Shown piece after piece: positions 27,259-37,179 of a stretch of 64,000 nucleotides of DNA. The stretch spans positions 62,001 through 126,000 of the forward strand of contig CAVTZY010000033.1 of the NCBI GenBank assembly GCA_963739235.1. The letters run 5' to 3'. The DNA comes from JAFNAG01 sp963739235. GTDB taxonomy: Bacteria > Acidobacteriota > UBA6911. Both the position numbers and the translations under genes were made by a program. Position 1 is the stretch's first letter. The number at the start of each line of letters is the position of its first letter. The notes under the pieces are model-generated. The model worked only from the letters and a program-made list of their open reading frames with translations, was not told the DNA's origin and did no database searches.

Positions 27259-28588
27259 CTATCCAATCACCTCGCGCGCGAGTGTTTTCATGAAAACGTC
27301 GAAGCCGGCGGCATCTTGAGCAGCCGCCTTCAGGCGACGCACACCTTCTTCCAATAATGAAAGTTCCGAGGCGATGGACAGGCGCAGGTAGTGCTGTCCT
27401 TCGGTACCAAGGCGGCAGAAGGAATTTCTGTCAAGGGTGGCGAGGTGGTGATGATAGAGGAGAAACATCTGGAAAAGTGACGCCGGAGAAGTCTGCGCGC
27501 GCAAGTCTGAAGGGGAGTGGTCGTACGCCTCGATGCGCGCCGATTTTCTCGCAGACACCGGCGATATTGGGGTAAAGATAAAATGCGCCGCCGGGCTTCT
27601 GGCAGCGAATGCCCTCGATCTCGTTGATTTGCTTAAGAATGATATTGCGCCGCTGTTCGAAAGTACTGACCATTCTGGCGATCGTGGCCTTGCTTTCCGG
27701 GTGCTCGAACGCGAGTCGCGCACCTTCTTGAGTAAAAGGAGGGAGGCATGAAAAATAATGAATGTTGAGGTTCTTGACCACAGCGGCTTCTTCCTCCGTG
27801 GGAAACACTGCATAGCCTAGACGGCCGCCGGGCCAGGAAAAGGTCTTCGAGAATCCGCTGGCAATGACCGTCCGTTCCTGCATTCCAGGGAATGAGGCGA
27901 TCGAGAAGTGCTTTCTCCCATCAAACACGATGTACTCGTAGATTTCATCGGAATAGACCCGCACCTCAGGGCCGCACTTTCGCTTGATCACATCGGCGAT
28001 GTCTCTCAGTTGTTCCTCCGTGGCGACGCCCCCGGTAGGATTCGACGGAAAATTCAGCATGATCACACGCGTCTTGCCGGTGATCAGCCTTTCCAGCTGC
28101 TCCGGCGCAAATGTGAAGTTGTTGGCCTCAGACAGATGCACGGGAACGGGAATGGCTCCCAGATATAGGGTGAAGGATTCATAGATCGGGAAACCGGGGC
28201 TGGGGTAAATCACTTCATCTCCGGCATTGCAGTATGCATGCAGGCAAAATCCTATCGATGGTTTCCCGCCGGGAAGGATAACGACCTGCTCGGGCGACAC
28301 GGTCAACCCACGCATCTCTTTCATTTGGTTTGCGATGGTTGTGCGCAGGGATAGAATGCCTTGTGGATCACAGTAGCGTGTATTGCCCAGGTCCAGTTGC
28401 CGTTTGACTTCCTCTCTCACAAAGGCCGGCATGGAAAAATCCGGCTCCCCCAGGTTTAAGCGCACTACCTTGTGCCCACTGCTCTCCACCCGGTTAATAT
28501 GGGGCCCCACCCTGAAAGCGTTTTCCACCCCCATCCGGTAAATTCGATCTGCGAAAAGCTTCCTCGATGCTTTAGCCCTTGCCCTCAT
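27259..28588 (-). pseudogene. PLP-dependent aminotransferase, class I/II, with one frameshift
   Basis: The frame from 28588 to about 27530 carries the N-terminal and central domains: VVRLNLGEPDFSMPAFVREE, MLNFPSNPTGGVATEEQLRD, VYSDEIYEYIVFDG and SGFSKTFSWPGGRLGYA, whose Lys binds the cofactor. The C-terminal part continues in another frame as EAYDHSPSDLRAQTSPASLF to the stop at 27259, including FLRLSIA-like HYLRLSIASELSLLEEGVRR. Removing one base in GGCGCGCAT near 27530 gives a normal 443-residue enzyme. It resembles aspartate or aromatic aminotransferases of fold type I; the substrate is not clear. Confidence 0.85.
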
Positions 28589-28724
28589 TCCCTACCCTCA
28601 TAGAATTCACTGTCCAGACGAATGTATAAACGAGACTGATCGTTATAGAATCATGCCTTGTGACCGGACCCGCCGGCCGGCACGAGGCATTATACGGCAG
28701 AAAGAGTAAGTGTTCTGTGTACTA

Positions 28725-28800
28725 CTTCAGCCACAAAGAACACCGTGCGGGATATCCGCAACCCAAAAACAGCCTCAACGCAGGGCGCGCAGTGAAAAGG
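28725..28800. repeat. Dispersed repeat fragment (CCACGAAG-type family)
   Basis: CCACAAAGAACACCGTGCGG, then CCGCAACCCAAAAACAGCCT and CAACGCAG. Related pieces lie at 15375-15470, 34775-34880, 43060-43115 and 44330-44400. The role is unknown. Confidence 0.5.
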
Positions 28801-28854
28801 AGCCTCGAAGAGGCGACAGACAATAGCCCCGGCCGTGAAACCGGGGATTTGGGG

Positions 28855-29178
28855 GAATGGCACTAAGTTAAGGAGTGGATGAGGGCTACGCAATGTTTGC
28901 ATTGGCATAAAACTGATATGGTTTTCTTTCGCCCCGCTGGGGCTCTTTATGCGTGACTGGCTAACCGGGGCGGCGCTGCGCTTGCCCCCGGCTACTTTCT
29001 GATGGCCCCTCCGGGGCATGGGCTTGGTGTCAGTCCCGCAAATTTGGCTAAAAACTCGCGCCGGAGGCGCGCAAGACAGTAGCCCCGGGCAAGCGCAGCG
29101 CCGCCCGGGGTATATGGGAAGACGAGCCGGAGCCCTGGAAGGGCGAGAGAAAAATCTCCCCTTAACTTAGTGCCATTC
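28855..29178. repeat. MITE-like element, family 1, copy C, with flanking direct repeats
   Basis: The 324-bp element has terminal inverted repeats GAATGGCACTAAGTTAAG at both ends. It is flanked on each side by the same 11 bases GGGATTTGGGG (28844-28854 and 29179-29189). The interior is a series of GC-rich palindromes homologous, in reverse, to copy A at 7700-8023. It has no coding capacity. Confidence 0.8.
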
Positions 29179-29291
29179 GGGATTTGGGGCAGTTGGAATG
29201 AGCGCCGAAGGTGCGGCACAAGACACCTGTGCCGGTCCTTCGGACTTCAATTGTCGTTTCCACTCAGCCCTGCCCTCACGGGCGGGGCTGT

Positions 29292-32200
29292 TCAAAGCTG
29301 CTTCTCGCCTCCCGACTCTGTGTTGCGATGGCGTCGCGGATCGATCCTGCCGAACGCCGACATCGGGCGCGGATCAAGCATGCGTTCAAGGACGGGTCGC
29401 TCCCCGGGCTCCACATGGGTCAAGAGTCGGGTTTCACCCGCTTCGACCGCGGCAACAGGCACTCCGTCACGATAGACCACACGATTTCCGAGCACCGCAG
29501 GAACACGAGCTCCGGGGGTGAGGATGCCGACGAGGTTCAGCGGGTCCGCGGCGGCGAGTCGCAGAAAAACGCCGGCGGATTCGCATTTGCGAACCTCGCG
29601 CAAACGCACCACAGCTTCAGGCAGGGCAAACTGCTCTCCCGTGCATCCGGCGACGAAGCGGCCGCCACGGATTTCTCCGCGTGCTTCCATGCGCCGCAGC
29701 ACCGGCAGAAGGTCCCGCCATAGTGGCGCCGGAGCCTCGCGCGCGAGCAGCTCGCGCAGGAGAACGCCATAGCGGCGCAGATACTGGCGGGCCCAGAGAT
29801 CGGTCCGGTCAGCGGGCGGAGGTCCGTGAGGCATGAGCACCGACCAGCGCCCGATCCGGGTGCGCCGCGGCTTTCGGCGCCCGCGCGGCGATCGTTCCTG
29901 CCGTTTGGCCTCGCCGGTCACCAGCGCCCGCAATCCTTCAAAGGCGTCGGCTGTCACTAGACCCGCGGCCACAAGCTGCCACAGTGCTTCCTCCGCTACG
30001 GCCGGCAAGTAACGAGTTCCGGAGCAGATCTCGGAGAAAAAAGAAGCGCCCCGTTCCCGCAAATAAGCGAGCACGCTCCGTCCTGTCGACGAAAGCGCCT
30101 CTTCATCCTGAGGGACACCGTCAAGCAACCAGCTCACATCCGCGCGCATCGCCAGACCGAGTGCGGCCGTGCGTGTCAATCCCGGCCTCCGCGCCGGCAC
30201 TTCGGCCCGTGTGTTCCGGCGCGTCCACCGCCCCCATGCGACTTCTCCGCCAAGACACAGGCCGTCAAGCATGCCGGGTTGGTAATCCCGGATGCGGGCA
30301 GGCAATATCTCATCCTCCCAGGCAGCTGCGGCCGCCTCGAAGCCCTGAAGCTGCTCGATGACTTCGAGCAGGCCGGACTCGCCTTCGAGCTGCAATGCGG
30401 ATTCGACATGTTGCCAGGTAAAAAGGAATCGGAGGAATGCTGCCATAGGAACAGGCTCAATTTCGCGTCTCAGTCGCGCCATGGTGGCACGATGAATCCG
30501 CGCCAGGATCCGCCGGTCGCAGAATTCCTCTTGGTCGCATACTCCGGTGAAACGGCCCCGCAAAACCAGGCCTTCCCCCTCCAACACGATCAAAGCCGCA
30601 CGTACGCAGTTCGCTGCGAAGCCAAGAACATGCGCCAATTCGCCGGCGCTCAATGGGCCACTCACCTCGACCCAGGCGCGCACAACAGTGGCCAGCAAGC
30701 ACTCATCCGGTTCAGGCACGCTTGCATCAGCCTGTTCCGTCGTGCAGCGTAACAGCCCAGCGTGCTCCATTGCGATCCAGTACCGGCTCTGGCCCTGGGA
30801 TATGCGGCGCGCCCGGCCCGCCTGCGCGAGGGAGGCAAGCCATTGGGGAGCGTCGTCAGGCAGCCGGCCCATCTGCGTCGCGGGAAACATGATCAGGCTG
30901 AAGAGCAGGTCGTGAAGTTCCTCCGGATCCCGGACCGCGGGCCAGGCGTCTTCCGTCGCCCCGCGGATCGCCTCCGGATCCAGCCGGCCCAGGTCTGCCG
31001 CATCTTCCGGCAACACCCGTCTCAGAAAGACGGCACGGGCGCGCCGTTCTTCCAGGGGAGCATCATCCAGAAATGCATACGGCATGGCATTCAGGATCTG
31101 ATGGGAGAAGACGGACGGCTGCGGTGTGTCTTTTGCCAACAGCTCAATCTCACCCCGCTCCATACGCTCGAGCACCTGGCTCAGGCCGGCGAGATCGAGT
31201 GCTTCCGTCAGGCAGTCGCGCAAGGTTTCAAACACCAGCGGATGGTCCGGAATTACGATATCCTGCGGCGGGCGGTTGTCCTGGCACTGGGTCTGGGCCG
31301 GGAAGACGGCGCTCAGCAGATCCTCCGCGCGCATTCGTTGAATTGCAGGCGGAACCCGCCTGCCGCCGGAAAACCGGGGCAGCGCCAGGGAACGGGTCAA
31401 GGTCCAGCGCCAGCGGGTTGAGAAGATCGGAGATGCCAGCACGGCCTGCACCAGAGTTTCCTTCACCTTTGCTGCCCGTAGGATGAGAGCGATTTCCTCG
31501 AGCGGAAATGAATGCTGGGATCCTAGGGAAAGAACGATGCCGTCATCCGTGGCGGAAGCCTGCAGTTCAAAATCGAAACTGCGGCAGAAACTCTTGCGCA
31601 GCGCCAGGCCCCAGGCACGATTGATTCTCGCCCCCCACGGGGAATGCACCACTAACTGCATCCCTCCGCTCTCGTCGAAAAAGCGTTCCGCGGCCATGCG
31701 TTCCAATGTGGGTACCGCACCCAGCACGCGATTTCCCTCGGTTACATATCGCAACGCCTGTTCTGCACCGGCCGGCGGCAGACCGACAGAATCCTGCAGC
31801 CACTGCATGCAGTGCTCGGGAGCGCCCAGACGTCCCTCGATACCGGCCCGCACCTCAGATACTGCCTGCGACAGCTCGCCGGTTCGGGAAGGGGCTTCAC
31901 CCAGCCAGAATGGGACCGAAGGCGATAGCCCATGCGCATCTTCGACCCTGACTCGCCCACGCTCGACGCGCCGGATACGCCAGGAAGAATTGCCCAGCAG
32001 AAAAACGTCGCCCGCCACACTCTCGACCGCGAAATCCTCAGTCACGCTTCCCAGATAGGTGCCGTCCGGGTCGGAGACGACGTCGTAGTCCGCGTTATCC
32101 GGAATGGCTCCACCGCAAGTGAGGGCGGCGAGCCGTGCTCCTCGCCGCCCTCTCAGAACATCGTGAACGCGGTCATGGTGAAGATAGGCTGCACGCCTTC

Positions 32201-33596
32201 CCAGGCGCGGCGAAACACCCTCCGACAACATGCGAATCACGCCGTCATAATGGGCGCGAGGCAATTCTCGATAGGGATAGGCACGTCGTATCGTGGCAAA
32301 GAGATCGTCGCCCCGCCACTCCTCGGCACTGCTCATGGCGATGATCTGCTGCGCCAGAATATCGAGAGGCCAAGGCGGGATACTTTGCCTGTCCAGGTCG
32401 CCGCGCCGCACAGCGTACAGCAGCGCCGCACACTCGATAAGCTCGTCCCGGGTAAGCGGGAACAACCTGCCCTTGGGAACTCCACCCAGCCAATGACCCG
32501 AGCGCCCGACACGTTGCAGAAGCGTGCCGATGGAGCGCGGCGATCCGATCTGACACACCAGATCCACCGTGCCCACATCGATGCCCAGCTCGAGTGAGGC
32601 GGTAGCCACGGCGACCCGCGCCGCGCCTGTTTTCAGGCGTTCTTCCGCGGACAGCCTGGTCTTGCGTGACAGGCTGCCGTGATGGGCCACAACCGCTTCC
32701 GCTCCCAGGATCTCCGACAAATGATGCGACACCTTCTCCACCAGACGCCGCGTGTTGACAAAGACCAGCGTGGTGTGATGTTCCTGCACCAACGCGGCGA
32801 CCCGCGCAACAACTTCCCCCCATAGCTCGAGCGTGGCGACCGGTCCAAGCTCATCGGCCGGCATCTCCACATGGAGATCCGAATCCCGTCGGTGCCCGAT
32901 GTCGATAATGGCGCAACTGGGCTTGCCATGAGCATCCAGGTGTGCGCTGCCGACAAGAAAACGCGCAATTTCGTCGATCGGACGCTGGGTGGCACTAAGC
33001 CCGATCCGCGTCAGCGGCTCACCGGCCAGAGCGCACAGCCTCTCCACGCTGAGCGCAAGATGGCTCCCACGCTTGTTGCCGGCGACGGCGTGAATCTCGT
33101 CCAGAATCAAGGTGCGCACGCCTTGCAGGCTGCGGCGTCCGCTTGGAGAAGTGAGCAGGAGGTAGAGCGATTCGGGCGTCGTGATCCAGATGTGCGGAGG
33201 CGTACGCGCCATAAGCTGGCGCTCATAGGCGGGCGTGTCCCCTGTGCGCAGCGCAATCCGGATCTCAGGCGGGTCCAACCCGCGCCTCCTTGCCAGTTCC
33301 ATGATCTCGCGCAACGGCACGGAGAGATTCTTGTGCACATCATTGGACAACGCCTTGAGCGGTGAAACATAGACGACCTGGGACGAGTCCGGCAGCTCAC
33401 CGCTTAACGAGAGGCGCAATAAACGGTCGATGCACACAAGAAAGGCGGCAAAGGTCTTGCCCGAACCCGTAGGAGCGGAGATCAGCGTGTGGCGGCCCGC
33501 AGCGATCGCGGGCCAGCCCTGCTCCTGGGCGGGCGTTGGGCTCGAAAACTTGCCCTCGAACCATTCTCGGACGAGCGGATGGAAGGTAGGCAGCAT
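29292..33596 (-). CDS. lhr: Lhr-type large DEAD/DEAH helicase
   Basis: 1434 residues, the normal length of long Lhr. The helicase core has Walker A SAPTGSGKTFAAF (about residues 40-52), motif II LILDEIHAVAGNKRG and motif III LSATQRP. Motifs V/VI are VATASLELGIDVGTVDLVCQ and LLQRVGRSGH. A winged-helix and Lhr-core region follows, and the last about 550 residues form the Lhr-CTD. Lhr is an ATP-dependent 3'-5' DNA helicase, upregulated in DNA damage responses in mycobacteria. It is transcribed away from element C. The frame is unbroken over 4.3 kb, which contrasts with the nearby frameshifted genes. Confidence 0.95.
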   Translation of the reverse strand: MLPTFHPLVREWFEGKFSSPTPAQEQGWPAIAAGRHTLISAPTGSGKTFAAFLVCIDRLLRLSLSGELPDSSQVVYVSPLKALSNDVHKNLSVPLREIMELARRRGLDPPEIRIALRTGDTPAYERQLMARTPPHIWITTPESLYLLLTSPSGRRSLQGVRTLILDEIHAVAGNKRGSHLALSVERLCALAGEPLTRIGLSATQRPIDEIARFLVGSAHLDAHGKPSCAIIDIGHRRDSDLHVEMPADELGPVATLELWGEVVARVAALVQEHHTTLVFVNTRRLVEKVSHHLSEILGAEAVVAHHGSLSRKTRLSAEERLKTGAARVAVATASLELGIDVGTVDLVCQIGSPRSIGTLLQRVGRSGHWLGGVPKGRLFPLTRDELIECAALLYAVRRGDLDRQSIPPWPLDILAQQIIAMSSAEEWRGDDLFATIRRAYPYRELPRAHYDGVIRMLSEGVSPRLGRRAAYLHHDRVHDVLRGRRGARLAALTCGGAIPDNADYDVVSDPDGTYLGSVTEDFAVESVAGDVFLLGNSSWRIRRVERGRVRVEDAHGLSPSVPFWLGEAPSRTGELSQAVSEVRAGIEGRLGAPEHCMQWLQDSVGLPPAGAEQALRYVTEGNRVLGAVPTLERMAAERFFDESGGMQLVVHSPWGARINRAWGLALRKSFCRSFDFELQASATDDGIVLSLGSQHSFPLEEIALILRAAKVKETLVQAVLASPIFSTRWRWTLTRSLALPRFSGGRRVPPAIQRMRAEDLLSAVFPAQTQCQDNRPPQDIVIPDHPLVFETLRDCLTEALDLAGLSQVLERMERGEIELLAKDTPQPSVFSHQILNAMPYAFLDDAPLEERRARAVFLRRVLPEDAADLGRLDPEAIRGATEDAWPAVRDPEELHDLLFSLIMFPATQMGRLPDDAPQWLASLAQAGRARRISQGQSRYWIAMEHAGLLRCTTEQADASVPEPDECLLATVVRAWVEVSGPLSAGELAHVLGFAANCVRAALIVLEGEGLVLRGRFTGVCDQEEFCDRRILARIHRATMARLRREIEPVPMAAFLRFLFTWQHVESALQLEGESGLLEVIEQLQGFEAAAAAWEDEILPARIRDYQPGMLDGLCLGGEVAWGRWTRRNTRAEVPARRPGLTRTAALGLAMRADVSWLLDGVPQDEEALSSTGRSVLAYLRERGASFFSEICSGTRYLPAVAEEALWQLVAAGLVTADAFEGLRALVTGEAKRQERSPRGRRKPRRTRIGRWSVLMPHGPPPADRTDLWARQYLRRYGVLLRELLAREAPAPLWRDLLPVLRRMEARGEIRGGRFVAGCTGEQFALPEAVVRLREVRKCESAGVFLRLAAADPLNLVGILTPGARVPAVLGNRVVYRDGVPVAAVEAGETRLLTHVEPGERPVLERMLDPRPMSAFGRIDPRRHRNTESGGEKQL

Positions 33597-33687
33597 GCAA
33601 GATTTATTGTAACACGCGGGTGTTACACCTCAGGAAACACAAAGCCGGTTTCCCGCTTATCGAGATTTCATCAGGTGGCGGTTGAGA

Positions 33688-34704
33688 TCATTTATGTAAT
33701 TCGATAATGTCTCCATCCTCGAGCTGGTGGGTCCTCTCGACCATCTGGCCATCATACTTCACCGAGCGCCTGGATTTTCCCGAGCTCCAGATTCGGGCAA
33801 AACGCAGGGTTTGAATGAGGTCCCGGTGCACGGCGCCGGCCACGTCGAGCACCGTGCTGCCGTTTTTGAGCACGAACGGCGCGGTCGCCGGGTCGAGTTT
33901 CTTTCCAGGCACCTTGGTGTAAATGCGGATGATGTCCAGTTTGGCAAAGATGATATGGCGCAGCTCATCCAGGCCTTGGCACGAGACCGTCGAAACCGGC
34001 ACGATGTTGAATTGCGGCACGAGGAGCTCGCGCAGAATCCCGAGGTTGTCTCGCGCAGGCGCGGCATCGGATTTGTTGGCGATGAGCAGGGCCGGACAGC
34101 AAATCATCCCCGGCGGCTGGACATCCGAAGACGCAGGCATTATGTCGACCAGGCGGATCTTCGATTCCTCGAGGATTCTCAAAACGATTTCAACCTGTTC
34201 GAGCAGGTCGTCACTGCTCAGGTCGACGACCAGCAATACCAGATCGGCCTGGCGCACAATGCTCCCCACCCAGGGTTTGTAGACTTCCTCCGCAACCGGC
34301 GGCAGGTCCACCAGCTGGATCTGGATATCCTCGACCGGCATCATGCCGGGCTGCGGCAGGCGCGTGGTGAACGGGTAGTCGGCGATCTCGGGCGTGGCAT
34401 GGGTAAGGCGTGCCAGCAGCGAGGACTTGCCAACGTTGGGCGCACCGATCAGGACAACCTGGCCCGCCCCCTCCCGCGGCACTGAATACATGGCGGAAGC
34501 CTTGGAGACGCCTGCCTTTTTGTCTTTATCTTCCAGCAGGCGCGCCATCTTCTGCCTTAACGCGGCCCGCATTTTTTCCGTGCCCTTATGCTTCGGAATC
34601 ACCGCCATCATTTCTTCGAGCGCTTCGATTTTTTCCGGGACGCTGGTCGCGTTCTTGAATCGCAGATCGGCAGCAAGATATTGCGGGGTGAGGTTTGCGG
34701 GCAT
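33688..34704 (-). CDS. DRG/Obg-like GTPase with TGS domain
   Basis: 338 residues. An N-terminal helical part leads into a GTPase domain with G1 LIGAPNVGKSSLLARL, an Obg/DRG-like switch segment DYPFTTRLPQPGMM, G3 in VDLPP (in place of DTPG) and G4 IANKSD. The C-terminal 75 residues form a TGS ubiquitin-like module (KSRRSVKYDGQMVERTHQLE, DGDIIELH). Such proteins bind ribosomes or RNA and belong to translation-related TRAFAC GTPases. The gene lies about 90 bases from the 5' end of lhr, on the same strand. Confidence 0.88.
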   Translation of the reverse strand: MPANLTPQYLAADLRFKNATSVPEKIEALEEMMAVIPKHKGTEKMRAALRQKMARLLEDKDKKAGVSKASAMYSVPREGAGQVVLIGAPNVGKSSLLARLTHATPEIADYPFTTRLPQPGMMPVEDIQIQLVDLPPVAEEVYKPWVGSIVRQADLVLLVVDLSSDDLLEQVEIVLRILEESKIRLVDIMPASSDVQPPGMICCPALLIANKSDAAPARDNLGILRELLVPQFNIVPVSTVSCQGLDELRHIIFAKLDIIRIYTKVPGKKLDPATAPFVLKNGSTVLDVAGAVHRDLIQTLRFARIWSSGKSRRSVKYDGQMVERTHQLEDGDIIELHK

Positions 34705-34774
34705 ATCAGGTCCGGCCTCCGTACAACGCCTATTTTACACGAGTTGCCCGGAATCGGATTCATGACAGTCGCGC

Positions 34775-34900
34775 GCACGAAAACAGATCATCAAAAGCCA
34801 GCCATGAAGTACTCGGTGCGGCATGGCCGCAGCCCAAAAACCTCAATCTTGTCTCTCATGCGCGTAGCGCGCACCCTGCGACGCATGAAAAGGTCCTGCT
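34775..34900. repeat. Dispersed repeat fragment (CCACGAAG-type family)
   Basis: GTGCGGCATGGCCGCAGCCC, then AAAAACCTCAATC and CTCATGCGCGTAGCGCG...ACGCATGAAAAGG. It is similar to pieces at 28725, 43060 and 44330, and its CATGCG...CGCATGAAAA hairpin recalls the 44.6-45.0 kb repeats. Confidence 0.45.
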
Positions 34901-34975
34901 CTTTAGCATCTCAACTCCGGCTTGCGCGTAAGCGGGTTGGCCCATAATCTTATGAGATGGAGGATGAATGGCACG

Positions 34976-35677
34976 ATGAAGATCCTGGCTATTTTCGCAC
35001 ATCCGGACGACGAAGCATTCGGCCCAAGCGGCACCCTATCCCGCTATGCGCTGAACGGGCATGATGTGCGCCTGGCCACGCTGACGCACGGCGAGGCCGG
35101 ATCGCTCGGACCGGCAAAGCGTCTGACGCCCCTGGAGCTGGGTCAGCTTCGTTCTCAAGAGCTCCACTGCTCAGCCCGGGCGCTTCACTTGTCCGCGCTG
35201 AACATCTACGATCTTCCCGACGGGAAGCTCGCCCAATTGCCTGCGGAACGGGGTCTCAACATAATTCGAGACGAGATCAAGGCTTCTCTTCCCGATGCGA
35301 TCATCACTTTCCACTCCGCAGGGATCTCAGGCCATCCCGACCACCAGACCGTGGCGCGCTGGTGCCTTCAGGCTGTTCAGGAGGAGGAGAATGGGCTGCG
35401 TCTGTTCGCGTACGGCATATCCGAAGAGCAGGCCCGGCGCATCCAACACAGGAAGCTGGCCCCGATCCCGGCACACGAGGTCACACACGTCATCAACGTC
35501 TCGTCATACCTCGACTACAAGTTCACCGCCATCCGCTGCCATCAATCCCAGGCTGAGGGTTGGGAAAGGATGAAATCGATCGAGGGCGGCCTCGAAGCGT
35601 TCCTGCGAAACGAACACTTCTCGCAGGTCTGGCCAGCTCCGGAACAGCCTGGACGCGCAGCTCGATTTGAGGATTAG
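34976..35677 (+). CDS. PIG-L family (LmbE-like) deacetylase
   Basis: About 234 residues from the ATG at 34976, where the conserved core begins: MKILAIFAHPDDEAFGPSGT with the zinc-binding AHPDDE. The second metal motif is SGHPDHQTV. The family removes N-acetyl groups from GlcNAc-containing conjugates (mycothiol, bacillithiol and glycolipid precursors), using a zinc ion. Upstream in-frame ATGs at 34952 and 34964 are possible; GGAGG lies at 34959-34963, twelve bases before the chosen start. It is divergent from the TGS GTPase gene. The substrate is not evident. Confidence 0.88.
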   Translation: MKILAIFAHPDDEAFGPSGTLSRYALNGHDVRLATLTHGEAGSLGPAKRLTPLELGQLRSQELHCSARALHLSALNIYDLPDGKLAQLPAERGLNIIRDEIKASLPDAIITFHSAGISGHPDHQTVARWCLQAVQEEENGLRLFAYGISEEQARRIQHRKLAPIPAHEVTHVINVSSYLDYKFTAIRCHQSQAEGWERMKSIEGGLEAFLRNEHFSQVWPAPEQPGRAARFED

Positions 35678-35745
35678 AGGCGCTTGCCGCGATACCTTGC
35701 GCGCCGCGACGCGCAGGCCTGCATCTGCGGGAGATCCGGCAATTC

Positions 35746-36831
35746 TCAGCCGAGGACCGTCTTCATTGCTTCGACGCAACTCCGGTTGTCTTCGTCCTTG
35801 CCCGTGGAGATGCGCACGCAATGAGGCAGGCCGAAGGCTCTGAGCGGCCGGATGATAATGCCGTGCTCGAGCAACCCCTGGCTCACACGCTTCGCTTCCG
35901 CCTCGTCGGCGAGCACAAGCATAATGAAATTGGTCTCTGAAGGGACGACTTTGAGACCCATTGCCCGAAAAGAAGTCGTCAGCAGTTCCATCCCGCGCGC
36001 GTTGACTTCCAGGGAGCGATGCACAAATTCCTTATCTGCCAGCGCGCCGATGCCGGCAGCCTGGGCGAGAGTGCTGGGCTCGAACGGAAGCTTGACCTTC
36101 AGCAGATTGCCGATCAATTCCTCATGGGCAAAGCCGTAACCGATGCGGATCCCGGCTAGCCCGTAAATCTTGGAAAAAGTGCGCAGCGTGATAACGTTGT
36201 CGTATCGATAGTGCATGGAATCGGGATAACGCGGATTGTCCTTGGCATACTCGAAATAAGCTTCGTCCAGAATGATCAATACCCGCTCCGGGACGTGACG
36301 GTAGAAGTCGTCGAACTCATGCCGGGTAAAAATGGTCCCCGTCGGGTTGTTGGGATTGGCCAGGTAAATGATTTTGGTGTGCTCGTTAATCTGCCTGGCA
36401 ATCGCGGGCAGATCGTAATGCCAATCCTTATAAGGAACTGCCCGATACATGACGCCGCGCGATTTTGCAAGCACCTGGAAGCCGATGAAGGCCGATTCGG
36501 TAGTCAGGACTTCGTCTTCATCGCAAAGAAAAGCACGGATGATGTTCGAAATGATCCCCTCCGAGCCGCTCCCTGCGATTACGTTCTCCACTTTGAGGTC
36601 GAACATCCCCGCAAGCACTTTTCGCAGGGACAACCCGCCATTCGGGTAAAGGTTCAGGCCTTCCAGTCCCTGCCGGATCGCCTCGACCGCAAGCGGCGAA
36701 GGGCCCAGCGGATTTTCATTGGAGGAGAGCTTGACCACGTCACGCAGTCCGTAGGCGCTCTTGATTTCTTCAATGCTTCGTCCGGGTTCGTAGGGGACTA
36801 ATGATTCAATGTAGGGCGGTACGAGTCGCAT
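35746..36831 (-). CDS. hisC: Histidinol-phosphate aminotransferase
   Basis: 361 residues, standard length. Features are SSNENPLGPSPLAVEAIRQG near the N-terminus, YLANPNNPTGTIFTRHEFDD, ILDEAYFEYAKDNPRYPDSM and the PLP-lysine segment TFSKIYGLAGIRIGYG. The C-terminus has the R-containing VRISTGKDEDN that binds the phosphate substrate. It converts imidazole acetol-phosphate and glutamate to histidinol phosphate in histidine synthesis. No other his gene is adjacent, and paralogues can act on aromatic amino acids, so the exact substrate is probable rather than certain. Confidence 0.9.
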   Translation of the reverse strand: MRLVPPYIESLVPYEPGRSIEEIKSAYGLRDVVKLSSNENPLGPSPLAVEAIRQGLEGLNLYPNGGLSLRKVLAGMFDLKVENVIAGSGSEGIISNIIRAFLCDEDEVLTTESAFIGFQVLAKSRGVMYRAVPYKDWHYDLPAIARQINEHTKIIYLANPNNPTGTIFTRHEFDDFYRHVPERVLIILDEAYFEYAKDNPRYPDSMHYRYDNVITLRTFSKIYGLAGIRIGYGFAHEELIGNLLKVKLPFEPSTLAQAAGIGALADKEFVHRSLEVNARGMELLTTSFRAMGLKVVPSETNFIMLVLADEAEAKRVSQGLLEHGIIIRPLRAFGLPHCVRISTGKDEDNRSCVEAMKTVLG

Positions 36832-37179
36832 AATCCAAAATACCTCGGAATGAAGGATAAGGGTAAGGTTAGGCTGCCGGGCGCAAACAAGCCGCCCCGC
36901 AATTTCCTGCTAGAGGCTGCTGTAACGCCTCATACTTCCTCCCGGTCAAACGGGTTTGATCAAAACACCGCAGGCAGGTTCATTGCAAGTGCTAAGATGC
37001 AATGGCTCAATCTCCGGGCCCTCTTGGGCCGGCCCAAAGTTGAGAGCGCCCGGCAGGATGGGCGCCCGCCCGAGTATACCTGGTTTCGGAGCGGGCCCCG
37101 CGGCGGCGGCGAATTTCTATCCATTCGCGGATCGCTGTGCTATAAGACTTGCGGCGCAAAATCGATTGCGGGTTCCATC
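36832..37179. other. Divergent intergenic region hisC / thiF
   Basis: The thiF frame stays open upstream to 36850, but the translation there (basic, no homology) does not look like protein. I read it as non-coding, holding the promoters of both genes. Confidence 0.45.

Noticed and set aside
36850..37179. N-terminal extension of the ThiF frame
   Set aside because: The extra 110 codons read as low-complexity basic sequence with no homology; the family start matches the ATG at 37180.
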